A stretch of 64,000 bases of DNA, taken from NCBI GenBank assembly GCA_017432615.1, contig JAFRIV010000012.1, positions 44,930-108,929 on the forward strand, read 5' to 3'. This document shows, one piece after another, positions 17,301 to 25,351 of this stretch. The notes beneath the pieces were generated by a model. That model saw only the letters and a list, made by a program, of their open reading frames with translations. It was not told the origin of the DNA and did not search any database. Each line of letters begins with the position of its first letter. Position 1 is the first letter of the stretch. The stretch is from Oscillospiraceae bacterium (GTDB lineage: Bacteria > Bacillota > Clostridia > Oscillospirales > Oscillospiraceae). Position numbers and translations under genes: made by a program.

Positions 17301-17664
17301 CGGTGCGGGAGCCATTGGAGCGAATGCCGGCCTTTATGACATAATCTTCAATCCGTTTGGCACAGTGGATACCTCCGGGGTAACTGCCACGCTGGGAGAT
17401 CTGGCGGGAAACCTCTACGGACTGATCGGCGGGGATCCGTCAAATACGGAGGAGGCTTTCACCTTCTTTGCGGGCAACGGTTTTTTCCGGGAAGACGCTT
17501 CGATGAATGCAGAGCTGACAGGTGAGGATATGGAGGAAGTGCTTGCCGTCTTTGCCCAGGCGGCGGGTGCAGAATATGAAGCCCCGGAAGGAAACAAAAC
17601 CGGCCCTGTTACCAAGGGCGAGATGGAAAAGGCTATCAATGCCTTCCTGACGGGTCTGGGATAA
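14362..17664 (+). CDS. Secreted M16C-family zinc metalloprotease (PreP-like)
   Basis: A 1100-residue inverzincin. The signal peptide (1-23, ending FSLA) is followed by the inverted zinc motif H95-V-F-E98-H99 in HVFEHATLNGSEKYP and the third ligand Glu195 in TVYSEMLAAL, as in M16C (presequence protease, yeast Cym1). The chain has the four-domain M16C length and a Lys/Glu-rich helical hairpin around 500-540 joining the halves. Most bacterial M16C members are cytoplasmic; this one should act outside the cell, degrading short peptides. AGGAGG lies six bases before the ATG. It is a single-gene transcript with its own promoter. Confidence 0.92.
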   Translation: MKKLLSLFLILGMLLTLCPFSLAEEDTAEIPAVGQTVEGFTVKERRPFPMLGAEVTLFEHDRTGARLMYLANNDTNRMFDLTFLTRAIDNTGLPHVFEHATLNGSEKYPSTDLFFNLMYQTYNTYLNASTGALFTTYPMASLSEAQLLKYADFYTDSCLHPQILEKESIYREEAWRYRLENEEDDLTIEGTVYSEMLAALNIQSMSYTNLLRTAFPGSTIGNVFGGDPAFIPDMTWENLKAYHDYYYHPSNSIAFLYGRFEDYTAFLALLNEAFEPYERKEVVLDDPGYQPLTGTVEKSFTFPAEAGSATKNVSYIYYGAYCQGLGMNEETAFVLNTLTDILNADGSPLMQKLKKALPAGSFACSMEINGPAPGVVVVAQNVNPEDAKRFQSVVDEAFGEIAENGFSQDLVDAVMNSLSLTGKLSREDPNAGVDVVVGQMAVWYAASGNPFYYLDYVDSMEKMDQWNLDGVYADTVQRCWLNNEIKALATTSPEPGAKEAQDAAEAQRLAAVKAAMTEEEIRTLVEQTKAEKKEEDTSQYIAQLQAVSAGSLPEEQRYYSLQDETGEDGVRRLTAQVDVDDVGMTLLLFDALGLPQDDLHWFALYTSLIGKMDTSTHTREELAALMDRYLYNCDIRFSIPNTFGTKEYHPYLRAGWIAADEDLATGYDLIGELLFDTQFNDAETLSGLISQKKASLRSEITQQPFQALLYRGLGAKEPRYAYHAYMNYLPYYAFLEETEQRMQTEPETVIARLQTIQAFFHNKTNAIAAYAGSADGIEANAKATDVFFNTLDTLPIEAQEYVFDAPAASEALIVDSSVQYNMVIADYETMGLEGFTADLNAVAAMTGDLYLIPVLREQYGVYTPQHGFAEEAGGYLLSYRDPNIRETFDAYDALPAFLAELTLDQETIDGYILSSYSSYAMPRGELNGAIEAITGKICSEPEDLLTRRMRELKTLTPEKLAGYTAAYEKMMAGGLRSTAGGAGAIGANAGLYDIIFNPFGTVDTSGVTATLGDLAGNLYGLIGGDPSNTEEAFTFFAGNGFFREDASMNAELTGEDMEEVLAVFAQAAGAEYEAPEGNKTGPVTKGEMEKAINAFLTGLG

Positions 17665-17692
17665 GCGAGCCATCAAAAAAATCAACAGGAAA

Positions 17693-17730
17693 CAAAAAGC
17701 GGAGGCTCCCGGAAAGTTCCGGGGCCTCCG
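17693..17730 (-). terminator. Terminator of the GH3-like gene
   Basis: CGGAGGC...GCCTCCG hairpin (17700-17730) with a GTTCCGG/CCGGAA upper stem. On the minus strand it is followed by CTTTTTGTTTCC, so it ends the leftward transcript and may also serve the protease gene. Confidence 0.7.
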
Positions 17731-17753
17731 TCCTGTATCATGAGAAGATAGCT

Positions 17754-20534
17754 TTACATGGTCGTATTTACAACGGCGTAGCACAGATCATGCACAGCAT
17801 TTTGCAGGTTCTGCACTGTGCCTACCGGGTCTCCCAGACTGGATAAGTGGAAGGAGAGCAGGAGTGAAACATAGCCAAAGCCGGTGTCAAAGAACAGATC
17901 CGATCCGTTTTGCAGGCTTAGCGCAACGGCACGTGCAGCACGGGGAGAAGCCTCTGCACTGATCACACCCCGGAAGCCCCATTCATCCTGAAGCACGGAC
18001 CGCAGAAGAGCATCGGATGCACTGCACCACTCTGCACCCAGACGCACGGATGGGATACTGATACCGGCAGCACCGCCCTGTTTAACGGCAATTTCAAAGG
18101 GACGCAGCCACAACTGACGCAGCGCCTGCTCACTGACGTACAGACACACCCCATCTTTCAATGCGGAGGATCCGCCGAAGGGGAAGCCCTGCAGAAGGGC
18201 AAGCATGCTGCCGGCGCTGGCACTTTGCACCTGTGCCGAAGACATGAGCCCGCACAGAAGAGGGTCTTCTGAGAAAGAGGAGATATTGCCGGCATCCAGC
18301 GGCGTCCTGCGTATACCGGGATTGGGAGCATACCACCCGCTGATGCCGTAGGCGGCAGCTTCCGAAGCTATGGCTTCACCGAATCTGGATGACAGTTCTG
18401 TATTCCAGCTTGCACCAAGCACGGCAGATGAGGGATAGGAAACCGCGTTCAGCTTGCCTGTGCGGGAAGTAAATCCCGTATCTCCACCGAGAAAACGAAG
18501 GGAGGGTACGCCGAGCCGGCTGACGGCTTCTGTGTGGAAAGCACCGTTTGATACCAGTCGGATCATCTCTTTTGCAGAGAAGGAGGACACAAAAGCATCC
18601 CATTTGGGGTCGTCATAGGCAAGGCCTTTTAATTCAGCGAGGGCAGGTGTGCTGTCACCCTGCATGCTGCCGCCGGAAGCTCTGACAGGCTGGATCTCAT
18701 CCGTTTGCCCGTATGTGCTGAGCGTTTGCTTCAGTGTGTCTGAGGCGACAAGGCGGTCTTCCGGAGCGGGGAAGGTCTCCTCCCAGGCAGCGCGAGAAAG
18801 CAGCTGCGCATTTCCGGAAGAATCGATAAACCGGTTCTGAAGTTCAGCACCGGTGACGTCGTCTTCCCGGTAAGTCAGCGCTTCTTCCACTGTATAAATT
18901 TCAACGGATTCGGAAAGAAGGGCATCATGCACATCCTTCCCCAGAGAGATCGAATAGTCTCCGGCAGGGAGGAGATAGCAGCCGGCTTCTTCCAACCAGC
19001 AGGAGAGATCCCGCAGAGAGAAGGCGATGGACAGAGCAGCTTCTTCACCGGGGGCGAGTTCCTGCGTTTTGGCAAACCCGGCCAGTTCGATGGCTGAGCG
19101 TTCCGTCACTCCGTCAGGATCCTCGGGCGGCATAAAGTAAAGCTGCACGACGTCTTTCCCCGGCACTTCGCCGGTATTTGTCACGGTGATCTCTGCAGTG
19201 ATGGTTCCGTCCGCTTCGGAAAGAGAGGTCAATTCTTCCGTAAATTCCGTATAGGATAGCCCGTGCCCGAAGGGGAAGACGACCTGCGCATCATAGGCTT
19301 CTTCCTCGGCTCCGTAGCGGGTTTCATAATAGCGATAGCCTACATAGATACCCTCGCTGAAGTCCATGGTCTGAACACCGCTGAGATTGGCATAGAAAGA
19401 TTTCTGTGTGGCAGCCAGAGCGGGAGAGGAGGAGAGAGCGCACGGCCAGGTATCTGTGCTTCGGCCTGACGGGTTGATAACGCCGGTGAGAACTTCCGAC
19501 AACGCGGTGCAACCGGATTCATCGGGTTCGCCCATCCAGAGCACGGCATCGATGCTGTCGTAATCGTCGAGAAAGCCGAGTTCCATGACGTTGCCGGAAA
19601 ACACAACAAGGATCACATGCTCGAATTGCCGGCAGACTGTATCAATCAGACGGGCCTTCGGCGTATCGCCGACCATCGGAGAAAGAGAAGAAAGAGAGAG
19701 ATCTTTCCCATTATCCGAAACGGCGGAGAGAAGGATCAGCGCCTGATCAGAAAAGGCGGCAGCTTCTTCCAATACTTTCCGGTCCGGTACAGGCCAACTC
19801 AGATCTTCCGCTTCCCGCCCGGGAAGAAGTGAAGCAGCTTTGGCCTTCAGCTTTTCCAGCGTGCCGGGTACTTCTTTCGGTGTATAAATACGCGATAGAG
19901 CCGGGTTGCAGGCGATGCCCTGCGTCAAAAGAGCATCTGACAGCACGGAACTGCCGGAGGGGAAAGAGTAGGCATCATCTCCGAACACATTCAGCTTTTT
20001 CTCCTGCAGCGGCAGGAAGCCCTCTTCGTTTTTCAGAAGGACAATCCCTTCTCCGCGAATCTCTTCGGAAAGTGCATAGCCCTTGACCCGCGCTATCTCC
20101 ACTTCTGCACCGGAATTGGTAAACTTCTGACTTTTATAAATACGCCAGGATGTAACGGCGGCAGGCAGCCCGAAGCCGAGCAGACAGAGGATCAGTAATA
20201 CTGCGATCAGGGTTTTAAAGATCCTGCCTGTGCGGTGGATACGGTGCCTGAAAGCACGCCGGCCTTTTTTCCTGGCAGCACGCTGCTCTTCATCCAGCGT
20301 CTTGTACTCGGCTTTCCATGCCTTCTTCTGCTGCCGCCATTTTTTGCGAAAGGCTTTTGTCTCAGCCAAAGAGGAACAGGCGCGTTTTTCTTTCAGATAC
20401 TGGGCACCGTCTGCTTTTCCCTGCCGTATTTCAGCTTTTACAAGGGCTTTGTCCGGCCTAGCTTTCGTTTTCGGGGCGGGACTTGCTTCCTCCGCGGAGA
20501 GAGGGAGGACATCTTCCGTTCTTTTTTCGTCCAT
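17754..20534 (-). CDS. Membrane-anchored GH3-like protein, permuted domains, nucleophile lost
   Basis: A 926-residue protein. Residues 1-104 are a highly charged cytoplasmic tail, ~106-126 a single membrane helix, and the rest lies outside. The outside part has GH3 domains in swapped order: GH3 C-terminal sandwich (~150-430, FPFGHGLSYTEF), Fn3-like domain (~440-545), then the TIM-barrel-like N-terminal domain (~630-900). Permuted GH3 enzymes are known, for example from Ruminococcus and Butyrivibrio. Here key residues are missing: the nucleophile Asp of the usual VMSDW is Ala860 (VISAEAS), the KHF-NNQE substrate loop reads LQGFPFGGSS, and RNFEYFSEDP reads GNISSFSEDP. It is probably a non-catalytic glycan-binding protein. 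It forms an operon with the aminotransferase upstream (13-base gap). Confidence 0.85.
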   Translation of the reverse strand: MDEKRTEDVLPLSAEEASPAPKTKARPDKALVKAEIRQGKADGAQYLKEKRACSSLAETKAFRKKWRQQKKAWKAEYKTLDEEQRAARKKGRRAFRHRIHRTGRIFKTLIAVLLILCLLGFGLPAAVTSWRIYKSQKFTNSGAEVEIARVKGYALSEEIRGEGIVLLKNEEGFLPLQEKKLNVFGDDAYSFPSGSSVLSDALLTQGIACNPALSRIYTPKEVPGTLEKLKAKAASLLPGREAEDLSWPVPDRKVLEEAAAFSDQALILLSAVSDNGKDLSLSSLSPMVGDTPKARLIDTVCRQFEHVILVVFSGNVMELGFLDDYDSIDAVLWMGEPDESGCTALSEVLTGVINPSGRSTDTWPCALSSSPALAATQKSFYANLSGVQTMDFSEGIYVGYRYYETRYGAEEEAYDAQVVFPFGHGLSYTEFTEELTSLSEADGTITAEITVTNTGEVPGKDVVQLYFMPPEDPDGVTERSAIELAGFAKTQELAPGEEAALSIAFSLRDLSCWLEEAGCYLLPAGDYSISLGKDVHDALLSESVEIYTVEEALTYREDDVTGAELQNRFIDSSGNAQLLSRAAWEETFPAPEDRLVASDTLKQTLSTYGQTDEIQPVRASGGSMQGDSTPALAELKGLAYDDPKWDAFVSSFSAKEMIRLVSNGAFHTEAVSRLGVPSLRFLGGDTGFTSRTGKLNAVSYPSSAVLGASWNTELSSRFGEAIASEAAAYGISGWYAPNPGIRRTPLDAGNISSFSEDPLLCGLMSSAQVQSASAGSMLALLQGFPFGGSSALKDGVCLYVSEQALRQLWLRPFEIAVKQGGAAGISIPSVRLGAEWCSASDALLRSVLQDEWGFRGVISAEASPRAARAVALSLQNGSDLFFDTGFGYVSLLLSFHLSSLGDPVGTVQNLQNAVHDLCYAVVNTTM

Positions 20535-20547
20535 CGTCTTCCAACAA

Positions 20548-21825
20548 TCAGCCGAGCACTTCCAGCGCGGCGATGCGCTGGCAGAGGCAGAAGATCCTGA
20601 TACTTTCCTTCAGTTGTTCCGGCGTGGGATAGGTGGGAGCAATGCGGATGGTGCTGTCCTCCGGATCAATGCCGTAGGGGAAGGGAGCGCCCGCACCGGT
20701 GAGCTTCACGCCCGCATCCGCACAAAGCTGTACACAGCGTTTGGCAGTGCCTTTCAAGCCTTCAAAGCAGACAAAGTAACCGCCGTTGGGCTTCGTCCAT
20801 GTACCGATCTCCAGCCCGTCCAACTCGTCAGCCAGGGTTTCCAGCACGATGTCAAACTTGGGGCGGATGATCTCAGCCTGTTTTTTCATATGGGCATTTA
20901 CGTCTGCCAGCCCGTTCGGGAAGTAATTGGCATGACGAAGCTGATTGATCTTGTCATAGCTGATGGTCTGTACTCCCATCTGTTTGAGCAGGAAGGAGAC
21001 ATTATTTTTGCTGGCGCCGATAGCGGAGATGCCCGCGCCGGGGAACGTTACCTTACTGGTGGAGGCAAACTCGTAGACCATGTCGGTACTGCCGTATTTT
21101 TCGCACAGATCGAAGATGTTGGCGAGCTCATCATCTTCCTCGCGGAAGCCATGTACCACATAGGCATTATCCCAGAAGATTCTGAAGTCATCTGCAGCGG
21201 GCTTCAGTGCGGCAAAAGCCTCAACCGTCTCCGCAGAATAGGTGTAGCCCTGGGGGTTGGAATACTTCGGTACACACCAGATACCCTTGACGGAAGCGTC
21301 GTTTTCCACATAATTGCGGACCATTGCCATATCCGGCCCGGCGGGAGACATGGGAATATTGATCATTTCAAAACCGAATTCCTGAGTGATACGGAAGTGC
21401 CTGTCATATCCGGGGACCGGGCAAAGGAACTTGACTTTTCCCTGTGCGCTCCAAGGCTTGCTGCCGCCGTAAACGCCGAATACCCAGGCTTTGATGATGC
21501 AGTCATACATCAGGGCAAGGCTCGCCTGCCCGCCCATGATGATGTTTTCCACCCTCAGGCCGAGAATCTGCGCAAAAAGTTCCCTTGCCTCGTCAAGGCC
21601 GGCAAGCTCGCCGTAGTTGCGTACGTCGGCGCCCTTGCGGGAATGCACCAGCGTTTCCGGTGCTTCTTCCAGAAGCCCCATGCTCAGATCCAGCTGAACC
21701 GGAGCAGGCTTCCCGCGGGACATATCCAGCTGATAGCCTTTTTCCCGGGCTTTCTCATACTGCGCCTGCAGCGCTTTCAATTCTTCTGCGCGCTCCTCTT
21801 TTGAAAGGGAACGATAACCGGTCAT
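20548..21825 (-). CDS. Class I/II aminotransferase (PF12897 aspartate aminotransferase type)
   Basis: A 425-residue PLP enzyme of the MocR-like aminotransferase group now recognised as aspartate aminotransferases. It has the family opening LDMSRGKPAPVQLDLS, the NAYVVHGF stretch and the PLP-lysine segment STSKVTFPGAGISA. The ATG at 21825 follows AGGAGG by seven bases; an upstream ATG at 21870 lacks one. It supplies glutamate/aspartate interconversion. First gene of a leftward pair with the GH3-like gene, with its own promoter. Confidence 0.88.
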   Translation of the reverse strand: MTGYRSLSKEERAEELKALQAQYEKAREKGYQLDMSRGKPAPVQLDLSMGLLEEAPETLVHSRKGADVRNYGELAGLDEARELFAQILGLRVENIIMGGQASLALMYDCIIKAWVFGVYGGSKPWSAQGKVKFLCPVPGYDRHFRITQEFGFEMINIPMSPAGPDMAMVRNYVENDASVKGIWCVPKYSNPQGYTYSAETVEAFAALKPAADDFRIFWDNAYVVHGFREEDDELANIFDLCEKYGSTDMVYEFASTSKVTFPGAGISAIGASKNNVSFLLKQMGVQTISYDKINQLRHANYFPNGLADVNAHMKKQAEIIRPKFDIVLETLADELDGLEIGTWTKPNGGYFVCFEGLKGTAKRCVQLCADAGVKLTGAGAPFPYGIDPEDSTIRIAPTYPTPEQLKESIRIFCLCQRIAALEVLG

Positions 21826-21860
21826 TTTGATTCCTCCTGTTGCATTTCTTGTTTTTCTGC

Positions 21861-21889
21861 ATTTTATCACGGAACCAGGACAAACACAA
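21861..21889 (-). promoter_or_regulatory. Probable promoter of the aminotransferase gene
   Basis: On the minus strand, TTGTGT (21889-21884), 17-base spacer, TAAAAT (21866-21861). Confidence 0.6.
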
Positions 21890-21941
21890 GAATTATCCGT
21901 GGGAAGATCGAAAAAAACCGCGGGAAAACACAGCCGGAGGC

Positions 21942-21970
21942 TTGCCCTGAATCCGGAGATGCGTTATAAT
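21942..21970 (+). promoter_or_regulatory. Promoter ahead of the broken OTC gene and TSUP transporter
   Basis: TTGCCC (21942-21947), 17-base spacer, TATAAT (21965-21970). It would transcribe the OTC remnant and, by read-through, the TSUP transporter and racemase genes. Confidence 0.55.
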
Positions 21971-22041
21971 GCGTCAAAAACCTGTGAGTACGGCAGAACG
22001 CCGGATCATCCGGAACTGTTGGCGGGAAAGAATCTTCTGTG

Positions 22042-22409
22042 ATGAAGAGTACTCTCTCCGGGAGGAGCTTCCTGAAGCTGCTGGACTATACGCCGGAAGA
22101 AATCCGCTCTTTGCTTGATCTCTCCGCACGTCTGAAACGGGAGAAGCATGGTCATATCCTGCATAAGCTTTTGAAGGAGAAAAATGTCGTCCTTCTGTTT
22201 GAAAAAACATCCACCAGAACGCGGTGCGCGTTTGAGGTAGCCGGAAATGACCTGGGAATGGGTGTGACATTTCCGGATGCCGCCTCTTCCCAAATGGAAA
22301 AAAGGAAAGTATTGCAGACACTGCCCGGGTGCTTGGAAGGATGTATGACGGGATTGAATATCGCGGCTACGGGCAGGACGCTGCAGCAGAAAGAGGAAAA
22401 ATGAGATGA
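22042..22409 (+). pseudogene. argF: Truncated, frameshifted ornithine carbamoyltransferase
   Basis: The first ~90 codons match the N-terminus of ornithine carbamoyltransferase (FLKLLDYTPEEIRSLLDLSA, FEKTSTRTRCAFEVA carbamoyl-phosphate loop). At the A6 run 22298-22303 the frame is lost. In the frame obtained by adding one A, OTC sequence resumes ([21 protein letters not shown]) and runs to a TGA at 22407-22409. The remaining two thirds of the ~330-residue enzyme are absent and the next gene starts at 22406. So it carries both a single-base frameshift and a 3' deletion, and cannot make an active trimer. Its promoter may still serve the downstream genes. Confidence 0.88.
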
Positions 22410-23188
22410 GAACACTACTTATGCCGATGGAACTCTCTATTCAGATGGTTCTTATTGTGGCTGCAGGGGTTTTCCTTGCCTCGTTTATCGACGGAATCGC
22501 GGGGGGAGGGGGGATCGTCTCTGTTCCGACATATTTCCTGGCAGGACTGCCGGCACATCTCGCACTGGGGACCAATAAACTCTCCTCCGGGATCGGCACT
22601 GTGGTATCGACTATCCGTTTTATCCGCGGAGGGTATGTTGATTGGAAGCTTGCCATGCCGTCAGTCCTGCTGGCGCTGTTCGGCTCGGCGATGGGGACAA
22701 AGCTGCAGCTTGCCCTTGACGAGAAGTATCTGAAACTCCTGTTGTTGTTTGTGCTGCCTGTGGTGGCTGTTGTTATACTGAAACAGAGAAAGCTGCCGGA
22801 AGAGCGCGGAGAGATAGACCCTGCCCGTCAAATGGCTGTTGTGCTTTCTGCATCCCTGATCGTAGGCGCTTATGACGGATTTTACGGGCCGGGCACCGGC
22901 ACTTTCCTGATCCTCATCTATTGCGGGCTTGGCAAGCTCGACGTTCGAACTGCCTCGGGAAATGTAAAGCTCGTCAATCTTGCCAGCAATATAGGGGCTC
23001 TGTTCACATCCCTCATGGCCGGAAAGGTATTTCTGATCCTCGGACTGATTGGCGCTGTTTTTTCGGTGTTGGGGCACTATTTCGGTTCCGGCCTTGCCAT
23101 ACGGGACGGCTCCAGGATCGTTCGCCCGGTGATCCTCATCGTGCTGGCATTGCTGACCATTCGGGTAATCTCGGATCTGATTGCATAA
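22406..23188 (+). CDS. TSUP family (TauE/SafE) anion permease
   Basis: A 260-residue membrane protein with about eight helices and the two repeated TSUP signatures: [18 protein letters not shown] with [12 protein letters not shown] in the first half, and [12 protein letters not shown] with [14 protein letters not shown] in the second. The family moves sulfite, sulfonates, thiosulfate or small carboxylates. The actual substrate cannot be read from sequence. Its ATG is nested in the end of the OTC remnant and it is followed after 22 bases by the racemase gene. Confidence 0.88.
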   Translation: MRTLLMPMELSIQMVLIVAAGVFLASFIDGIAGGGGIVSVPTYFLAGLPAHLALGTNKLSSGIGTVVSTIRFIRGGYVDWKLAMPSVLLALFGSAMGTKLQLALDEKYLKLLLLFVLPVVAVVILKQRKLPEERGEIDPARQMAVVLSASLIVGAYDGFYGPGTGTFLILIYCGLGKLDVRTASGNVKLVNLASNIGALFTSLMAGKVFLILGLIGAVFSVLGHYFGSGLAIRDGSRIVRPVILIVLALLTIRVISDLIA

Positions 23189-23210
23189 AATGCAGAAAGG
23201 AGAAGGAGGC

Positions 23211-23927
23211 ATGAAAAAAACACTCGGGATCCTTGGCGGGATGGGACCGCTTGCCACTGCGGACCTGTTTCATAAGATCACTGTTTTGACGAAAGCTGCT
23301 TCCGACCAGGAGCATATCCATGTCCTGATCGACAGCGATCCGTCTATTCCGGACCGTACGGATGCGCTGCTGCATGGCGGGCAGGATCCTCTGCCGAAAA
23401 TGACGGCTTCCCTTCGTAATCTGGAGAGGGCAGGAGCTGAGTGCATCGTTATGCCATGCAATACTGCCCACGGCTTTCTCCAGGCGCTGCAGGCGCGGAC
23501 ATCTCTCCCAATTCTGAATATGCCCGCGCTCACTGCCGCACGATGCCGGGAACTCTACGGAGACAGACAGGCATGCATTCTTGCGACCAGCGGTACACTG
23601 GAAACAGGAATCTATCATCGTGCGCTGCAGGAACAGGGCGTCCCGGTTCTCACACCAGCGAAGTATGAGGAAGAGATCCTGATGCATCTGATTTACGACG
23701 TAGTGAAGGCGTCAAAACCTCTTCAGCCGGAAAAAGAGACCTGGCAGCACCTGCTGGACTCCCTTCGTGCCGTAGGGGCGGAGTATTTTCTTCTCGCCTG
23801 CACCGAACTGCCGATCCTGGCGGAAGGGCTGGCAGTGCCCGGACCTTTTGTTGATCCTACTGCCGAGCTTGCCCGCGCAGCCATCCTGTTCTGCGGGTAT
23901 GAGATCCGGGAGCAGGTCCCTGTCTGA
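23211..23927 (+). CDS. Aspartate/glutamate racemase family protein
   Basis: A 238-residue PLP-independent racemase. It begins KKTLGILGGMGPLAT and carries the two catalytic cysteines in MPCNTAH and LACTELP. An AAGGAGG site seven bases before the ATG at 23211 fixes the start; the longer frame from 23181 is not needed. It is close to a glutamate/aspartate symporter gene, so it may supply D-aspartate or D-glutamate for the cell wall. Substrate choice is inferred. Confidence 0.88.
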   Translation: MKKTLGILGGMGPLATADLFHKITVLTKAASDQEHIHVLIDSDPSIPDRTDALLHGGQDPLPKMTASLRNLERAGAECIVMPCNTAHGFLQALQARTSLPILNMPALTAARCRELYGDRQACILATSGTLETGIYHRALQEQGVPVLTPAKYEEEILMHLIYDVVKASKPLQPEKETWQHLLDSLRAVGAEYFLLACTELPILAEGLAVPGPFVDPTAELARAAILFCGYEIREQVPV

Positions 23928-23965
23928 AGCATCTGAAAAATTATTCACCATTTATTCAAAAAAAC

Positions 23966-23994
23966 TTTACAATTCCACTCTCGCCCGTTATAAT
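23966..23994 (+). promoter_or_regulatory. Sigma-A promoter of the symporter gene
   Basis: TTTACA (23966-23971), 17-base spacer, TATAAT (23989-23994). Confidence 0.8.
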
Positions 23995-24047
23995 AAAACA
24001 CGTCCCGTAAAAAAACGGATATTATTATTTGAAGGGAGCGAAATCAA

Positions 24048-25283
24048 GTGAAACAGAAAAAACAGTTTAACCTTGGCATGCAGATCCTGATCGGGCTTCT
24101 GCTTGGCGTCGTGGTCGGGGCAATTTTCTGGGCTGTGATGGGTGCAGACAAAGCGGGCAGCTTTACAGCGAAATATATCAAGCCTTTTGGTGATATCTTC
24201 GTCAACCTGCTGAAGTTTATTGTTGTTCCGCTGGTACTGTTAAGCATTATGGACGGCGTGATTGCAATGGGAGATATCAGCAAGGTCGGCAAGATCGGCT
24301 GGAAAACAGTTGCTTATTTCCTTGTAACAACAGCCATCGCCTGCATCATCGGCCTGGTTGTGGCAAACGTGTTCAAGGCTTCTTTCCCGATGCTTGAGCT
24401 TGCGGAGGGCGCAGCCTATGAGGCGAAAAGTTCCAACCTGATGGATGTGATCGTCAATCTGTTCCCGAACAATGCGATTACTCCTCTGGTGAATTCCTCG
24501 ATGCTTCAGATCATTGTGATCGCTCTGCTCTTCGGATGCGGGGTTCTGGTCGCAGGCGAGAAGGGCAAACCATTCGGCAGTTTTATTTCCTCCTTTAATG
24601 AGGTTACACAGCGCGTGATGATGTTTATTCTTCGCGTTTCTCCTTACGGCGTGTTTGCACTGATGGTGTGGGTCGTTGCCGCACAGGGTCCGAAAATCCT
24701 CGGCTCTCTCGGCCTGGTGCTGTTGGCTGCGTATATAGGCTATGTTATCCATGTAGTGTTTGTCTACAGCATGTCAGTCAAGATCTTTGCAAAAATGTCT
24801 CCGATGACGTTCTTCAAAAAGATTTTCCCGGCAGCCGCTTTCGCTTTTACTTCCACCTCTTCGGTGGCAACGCTGCCGATCACCAAGGAATGCTGCGATG
24901 AGATGGATGTGGAGCATGAAATATCCTCCTTTGTCCTGCCGCTCGGCGCTACTGTGAATATGGACGGTACAGCAATCTACCAGTGTGTGGCGGCAATCTT
25001 CCTGGCCAAGTGTGTCGGCATTGATTTGACGCTTACCCAGATGATTCTGATCATTGTTACCGCGACACTTGCCTCTATCGGCACAGCAGGGACTTCAGGC
25101 GCTGGTATGATCATGCTGGCAATGGTACTTGATGCAGTCGGTGTTCCGACCACCTATATCGGCATCATTTATGGTATTGACCGTCTCTTTGACATGGGTC
25201 GTACGGCACTCAACATCGTGGGCGATGCTTCCTGTGCAGTCTGTGTCAACAATTGGGAGTCCAAAAAGGCGAAGAAAGCATAA
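24048..25283 (+). CDS. Dicarboxylate/amino acid:cation symporter (DAACS, GltP-like)
   Basis: A 411-residue glutamate-transporter-family protein with eight helices and two re-entrant hairpins. Visible motifs: the serine-rich TSTSSVATLP of hairpin 1, NMDGTAIYQ of helix 7 (Na+ and substrate site), and DMGRTALNIVGD of helix 8, where the Asp and Arg bind amino and side-chain carboxyl groups. The Arg in helix 8 favours glutamate or aspartate. It has its own promoter and AAGGGAG ribosome site and is followed by a terminator. Confidence 0.93.
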   Translation: MKQKKQFNLGMQILIGLLLGVVVGAIFWAVMGADKAGSFTAKYIKPFGDIFVNLLKFIVVPLVLLSIMDGVIAMGDISKVGKIGWKTVAYFLVTTAIACIIGLVVANVFKASFPMLELAEGAAYEAKSSNLMDVIVNLFPNNAITPLVNSSMLQIIVIALLFGCGVLVAGEKGKPFGSFISSFNEVTQRVMMFILRVSPYGVFALMVWVVAAQGPKILGSLGLVLLAAYIGYVIHVVFVYSMSVKIFAKMSPMTFFKKIFPAAAFAFTSTSSVATLPITKECCDEMDVEHEISSFVLPLGATVNMDGTAIYQCVAAIFLAKCVGIDLTLTQMILIIVTATLASIGTAGTSGAGMIMLAMVLDAVGVPTTYIGIIYGIDRLFDMGRTALNIVGDASCAVCVNNWESKKAKKA

Positions 25284-25308
25284 CCGGCAGTGGTTTCATG
25301 ACAAGTCT

Positions 25309-25340
25309 GCTCCCGGGCCATGCTCGGGAGCATTTTTTTA
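25309..25340 (+). terminator. Terminator after the symporter gene
   Basis: GCTCCCG (25309-25315) pairs with CGGGAGC (25325-25331), followed by ATTTTTTTA. It ends 12 bases before the next start codon, so the AEC gene would depend on read-through. Confidence 0.85.
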
Positions 25341-25351
25341 AAGGGTACTTT

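Noticed and set aside
20230-21804. A 524-codon plus-strand frame opposite the aminotransferase
   Set aside because: Antisense to a clear PLP enzyme and to the tail of the GH3-like gene; no start signal.
22298-22303. Programmed ribosomal frameshifting in the OTC gene
   Set aside because: The A run is not in the phase of a classical slippery heptamer and two thirds of the enzyme are missing anyway, so a pseudogene is the simpler reading.
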